This document shows positions 61,455 through 64,000 of a stretch of DNA of 64,000 bases, in pieces. The position numbers and the translations under genes are program-made. Within the stretch, counting starts at the first letter, position 1, and each line of letters opens with the position of its first letter. Origin of the DNA: Thioclava marina (GTDB lineage: Bacteria; Pseudomonadota; Alphaproteobacteria; Rhodobacterales; Rhodobacteraceae); assembly GCF_002020135.1 (NCBI RefSeq), contig NZ_MPZS01000001.1, positions 1,860,001 through 1,924,000 on the forward strand, written 5' to 3'. The notes under the pieces were generated by a model that did no database searches, was not told where the DNA came from, and saw only the letters and a program-made list of their open reading frames with translations.

Positions 61455-63508
61455 GCGTCGAGAATTCCGAGGATGGGCTCGGCAAAGCGGTCGAGCTTCG
61501 ACTCGCCCATTCCCGCAATCCGCCCCAGCGCGGTGCGGTCGCGGGGCCGCGTCTCGGCGATCTTGCGCAGCGTCGTATGGGTCAGCGAAAGGGGTTTGCC
61601 GATCCCGTCCTCGCCGCGCAGGAGCCGCGTGACCTCGGCCAGAAGTGCGTCGAAGATCTCGCCCTCCTGCCGTCCCGCGAGCTTGCGCCGCGTGGGGTGC
61701 ATCTCCTCCACGGCGCCGGCGATCACCGACAGGAACTCCGCACCATAGCTTTCCAGTTTCTTTGCGCCCACACCGCCGATCCCCGCCATCTCGTCGAGGC
61801 TCATCGGCCGCTTCTCGGCCATCTCGATCAGGGTTCGGTCGGTGAAGACGATATAGGCGGGCACGCCCTGCGCCTCGGCCAGCGCACGGCGCTTGGCCTT
61901 GAGCGCAGATAGAAGCGGCGCGTCTTCCTCGCTCACCAGCGTCTTGATCACGTTTTTCGCTTTGGCCGATGCCACCAGATCGCGGCGCAAGGTGATCGAC
62001 TGTTCGCCGCGCAGGATCGGACGCGCCGCCTCGGTCATCACCAATGCCCCGTGCCGCGCCGCATCGGGGCGGATCAGGTCATGGCCCATCATCTGCCGGA
62101 ACACCGCCTGCCATTGCGCACGGCTCAGATCCCTGCCCACGCCGAAGGTCGGCAGCTTGTCATGGCTCCATTGCCGGATCTTGTCGGTCTCGGACCCCAG
62201 CAGGATCTCGATCAGGTGGCCCGCGCCGAAGCGTTCCTCCGAGCGCAAAGCCGCCGAGAGCGCCTTGCGCACCGCTTCCGTCCCGTCGAACAGCTCGGGC
62301 GGGGTGTCGCACAGATCGCAATTCCCGCACGGGGCCGCTTTCTCACCGAAATAGCGCAGCAGCTTCACCCGGCGGCATTCGGTCGCCTCCGCGAGACCCA
62401 GCAACGCATTGAGCCGCCCGTGATCAGCCTCCTTGCGCTCGGGCGGCGCCAGCCCCTCGTCGATCTGGCTTCGCCGCAGCTTGATATCGTCGGGCCCGTA
62501 GAGCGTCAGCGTCTCGGCGGCCGCGCCATCCCGGCCCGCGCGGCCGATCTCCTGGTAATAGGCCTCGATCGATTTCGGCAGATCGGCATGGGCGACCCAG
62601 CGGATATCGGGCTTGTCCACGCCCATCCCGAAGGCCACGGTCGCGACCACGATCAGCCCGTCTTCCTGCTGGAAGCGCACTTCCACCGCACGGCGGTCAT
62701 CCGCCTCCATCCCGCCGTGATAATGGCAGGCCAGATGCCCCGCCTCGGTCAGCGCCTTCGCCAAGGTCTCGGTCTTGGCCCGCGTGCCGCAATAGACGAT
62801 CCCCGACTGCCCCTTGCGCGCGGCGGCGAAGTTCAGGATCTGACGGCGCGGCTGATCCTTGGGCGAAAAGGCGAGGTGAATATTCGGCCGGTCGAAACCG
62901 CGCAGGAAACTCTCCGGCGCCTGCCCGTCGAACAGCCGGTTGACGATCTCGGCGCGGGTTTCTTCATCTGCGGTGGCGGTGAAGGCCGCAAGCGGCACGC
63001 CGAGGCTGCGCCGCAGCTCGCCGATGCGCAGGTAATCGGGGCGGAAATCATGGCCCCACTGGCTGACGCAATGCGCCTCGTCCACCGCGATCAGGCTCAC
63101 GCCCGCCCGTCTGAGCAGCTGATGCGCTCCGCCCGAAGCCAGCCGCTCGGGCGCCATGTAGAGGAGTTTCAACCGCCCCTCTTCGATCGCGGCAAAGACC
63201 TCCTCGGTCTCTTCGTCGGTGTTCCCCGAGGTCAGCGCGCCCGCCTCGACGCCTGCTTGCCGCAGCGCGCGCACCTGATCGCGCATCAACGCGATCAGCG
63301 GCGAAATCACCACCGTCACGCCCTCTCGTGCCAGTGCAGGCAATTGATAGCAGAGGGATTTTCCCCCACCCGTCGGCATGATCGCAAGCACGTTATGCCC
63401 TGCGATCACCGCGCGCACGATCTCTTCCTGACCGGGCCGGAAGGCATCGAACCCCCAGACCCGCGCCAGTAGCTCGGCGGGGGCTTCGGCTGCCGCAGCC
63501 GCAGGCAT
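61445..63508 (-). CDS. recQ: ATP-dependent DNA helicase RecQ, with two HRDC domains
   Basis: 687 residues. Helicase motifs are Walker A LAIMPTGGGKSLCYQLPAL (about 42-60), the DEAH box IAVDEAHCVSQWGHDFRPD, the ARFTATAD-like LAAFTATADEETR and QEIGRAGRDGAAA (motif VI). The RQC zinc site is in CRRVKLLRYFGEKAAPCGNC. An HRDC domain follows at about 525-600 (KRRALAEAQGVPAYIVFTD) and a second HRDC-like copy at about 615-685. RecQ unwinds branched DNA in repair and restart. Its ATG overlaps the YggT-family stop by one base (TGATG), so the two are coupled. Confidence 0.95.
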   Translation of the reverse strand: MPAAAAAEAPAELLARVWGFDAFRPGQEEIVRAVIAGHNVLAIMPTGGGKSLCYQLPALAREGVTVVISPLIALMRDQVRALRQAGVEAGALTSGNTDEETEEVFAAIEEGRLKLLYMAPERLASGGAHQLLRRAGVSLIAVDEAHCVSQWGHDFRPDYLRIGELRRSLGVPLAAFTATADEETRAEIVNRLFDGQAPESFLRGFDRPNIHLAFSPKDQPRRQILNFAAARKGQSGIVYCGTRAKTETLAKALTEAGHLACHYHGGMEADDRRAVEVRFQQEDGLIVVATVAFGMGVDKPDIRWVAHADLPKSIEAYYQEIGRAGRDGAAAETLTLYGPDDIKLRRSQIDEGLAPPERKEADHGRLNALLGLAEATECRRVKLLRYFGEKAAPCGNCDLCDTPPELFDGTEAVRKALSAALRSEERFGAGHLIEILLGSETDKIRQWSHDKLPTFGVGRDLSRAQWQAVFRQMMGHDLIRPDAARHGALVMTEAARPILRGEQSITLRRDLVASAKAKNVIKTLVSEEDAPLLSALKAKRRALAEAQGVPAYIVFTDRTLIEMAEKRPMSLDEMAGIGGVGAKKLESYGAEFLSVIAGAVEEMHPTRRKLAGRQEGEIFDALLAEVTRLLRGEDGIGKPLSLTHTTLRKIAETRPRDRTALGRIAGMGESKLDRFAEPILGILDAYR

Positions 63509-63807
63509 CAGAAGCTGTTGCCGTAGAAGAAGGCCGCGTTGTTGAAGAGCGCCTGGCGGATGATGATCAGCGCGATGAAGGCCACCAGCGGCGCCAGATC
63601 GAGCCCGCCCGTGTCAGGCAGGAAGCGCCGGATGCGCCCGTAGATCGGCTCGAGCAGATTGTTCAAACCGAACCAGATCTGTGCCACCAGCGGCTGACGC
63701 AGGTTGAGCACCTGGAAATTGATCAGCCAGCTCATGATGATATGGGCGATCATGACGAACCAGATGACGTTCAGGATCAGCACGAGCGCCTGAAAGAGCG
63801 TGACCAT
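63508..63807 (-). CDS. YggT family membrane protein
   Basis: 99 residues from an ATG with GGAGGTG upstream; the open frame continues 25 codons without support. Two hydrophobic segments (about 5-30 and 70-92) surround NFQVLNLRQPLVAQIWFGLN and LLEPIYGRIRRFLPDTGGLD, the YggT signature. YggT (YlmG) proteins take part in membrane or division-site organisation. It is coupled to recQ through TGATG. Confidence 0.9.
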   Translation of the reverse strand: MVTLFQALVLILNVIWFVMIAHIIMSWLINFQVLNLRQPLVAQIWFGLNNLLEPIYGRIRRFLPDTGGLDLAPLVAFIALIIIRQALFNNAAFFYGNSF

Positions 63808-63935
63808 CGAACACCTCCGCTTTGGGTCGCAAAGACAGGTAAGCGAGCCGCCCGGCCTTTGCAACCGCAGGCTGGGTGGCATTTTCCGTAACGTCGTTCT
63901 TGACGCTTCCGCTGCGTCGCAGCACCACTGATCGC

Positions 63936-64000
63936 ATGTATCCCGTCGTTCGCATGGCCAAAGAGATCGTCAAGTTCCGCAATGCGCCTGCGTTGCCGAT
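63936..64000 (+). CDS. Start of a probable acyl-CoA thioesterase (partial)
   Basis: An ATG opens a frame that runs to the window end without a stop. It begins MYPVVRMAKEIVKFRNAP, which resembles the N-terminus of 4HBT-type thioesterases of Rhodobacterales, in which the start MYPxxRxAKE recurs. Only 21 residues are visible, so this is tentative. It is divergent from the YggT gene. Confidence 0.55.
   Translation, partial: MYPVVRMAKEIVKFRNAPALP

Overview
The window is chromosomal DNA of high GC content, almost entirely coding, with long antisense shadow reading frames over most genes. Gene content and order point to an alphaproteobacterium of the Rhodobacter/Paracoccus/Thioclava group (Rhodobacteraceae sensu lato). 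The main indicators are the rsfS-rlmH-gpmI-envC-ctpA-rppH string, an RpoE-ChrR pair whose zinc ligands fall almost where those of Rhodobacter sphaeroides ChrR do, a serC leader of the alphaproteobacterial type, and DUF6478-, DUF1269- and Hint-type proteins common in that family. No rRNA, CRISPR array, phage, plasmid or intact insertion sequence was seen. Species assignment is not possible from sequence alone.

Layout. 1-2 kb: end of nadB and nadC (NAD synthesis). 2-9 kb, minus strand: mscS-like channel, rsfS, rlmH, gpmI, envC, ctpA, a terminator, rppH. 9-16 kb: leuC-leuD and leuB (leucine), separated by an HdeD-like protein, an integral membrane protein, an exported EEP-type phosphodiesterase and an epimerase-like protein. 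16-20.5 kb: DMT transporter, tRNA-Pro(CGG), an apparently empty 458-bp stretch, then SDR / cyclophilin-like / cupin genes divergent from a LysR regulator. 20.7-25 kb: rfbC-rfbB-rfbD-rfbA (dTDP-L-rhamnose) plus one glycosyltransferase. 25-30.2 kb: chrR-rpoE, divergent from a FAD amine-oxidase-like protein, DUF1365, a cyclopropane-fatty-acid-synthase homologue and DUF3833. This resembles the singlet-oxygen / furan fatty acid genes of R. sphaeroides gathered in one locus, with two candidate sigma-E promoters back to back. 30-32.6 kb: mtgA, a Hint-domain protein and a DUF1269 membrane protein.

32.7-39.5 kb: gltD, a small exported protein of unknown function, and gltB, with the exported protein translationally coupled to gltB. 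39.6-43.9 kb: uppP, an NDUFA9-like protein, tRNA-Leu(CAG) with a clear promoter and terminator, two Rhodobacterales proteins and a lipoprotein. 43.9-50.2 kb: an apparent minus-strand operon of a TVP38/TMEM64-disulfide-reductase fusion, a YnjF-like CDP-alcohol phosphatidyltransferase and a YnjBCD-like ABC importer. 50.3-52.2 kb: amino-sugar kinase and nagA. 52.2-56.1 kb: serB divergent from serC-serA, with a structured leader before serC. 56.1-64 kb: a PP2B-type phosphatase, an ETHE1-like persulfide dioxygenase candidate, a beta-ketothiolase, a soluble hybrid histidine kinase, recQ, a YggT protein and the first codons of a probable thioesterase.

Most of the window is housekeeping metabolism. 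The regions most worth a second look are the sigma-E lipid-modification locus, the TMEM64-oxidoreductase/Ynj operon, the exported protein inside the glutamate synthase operon, and several short upstream reading frames and leaders.
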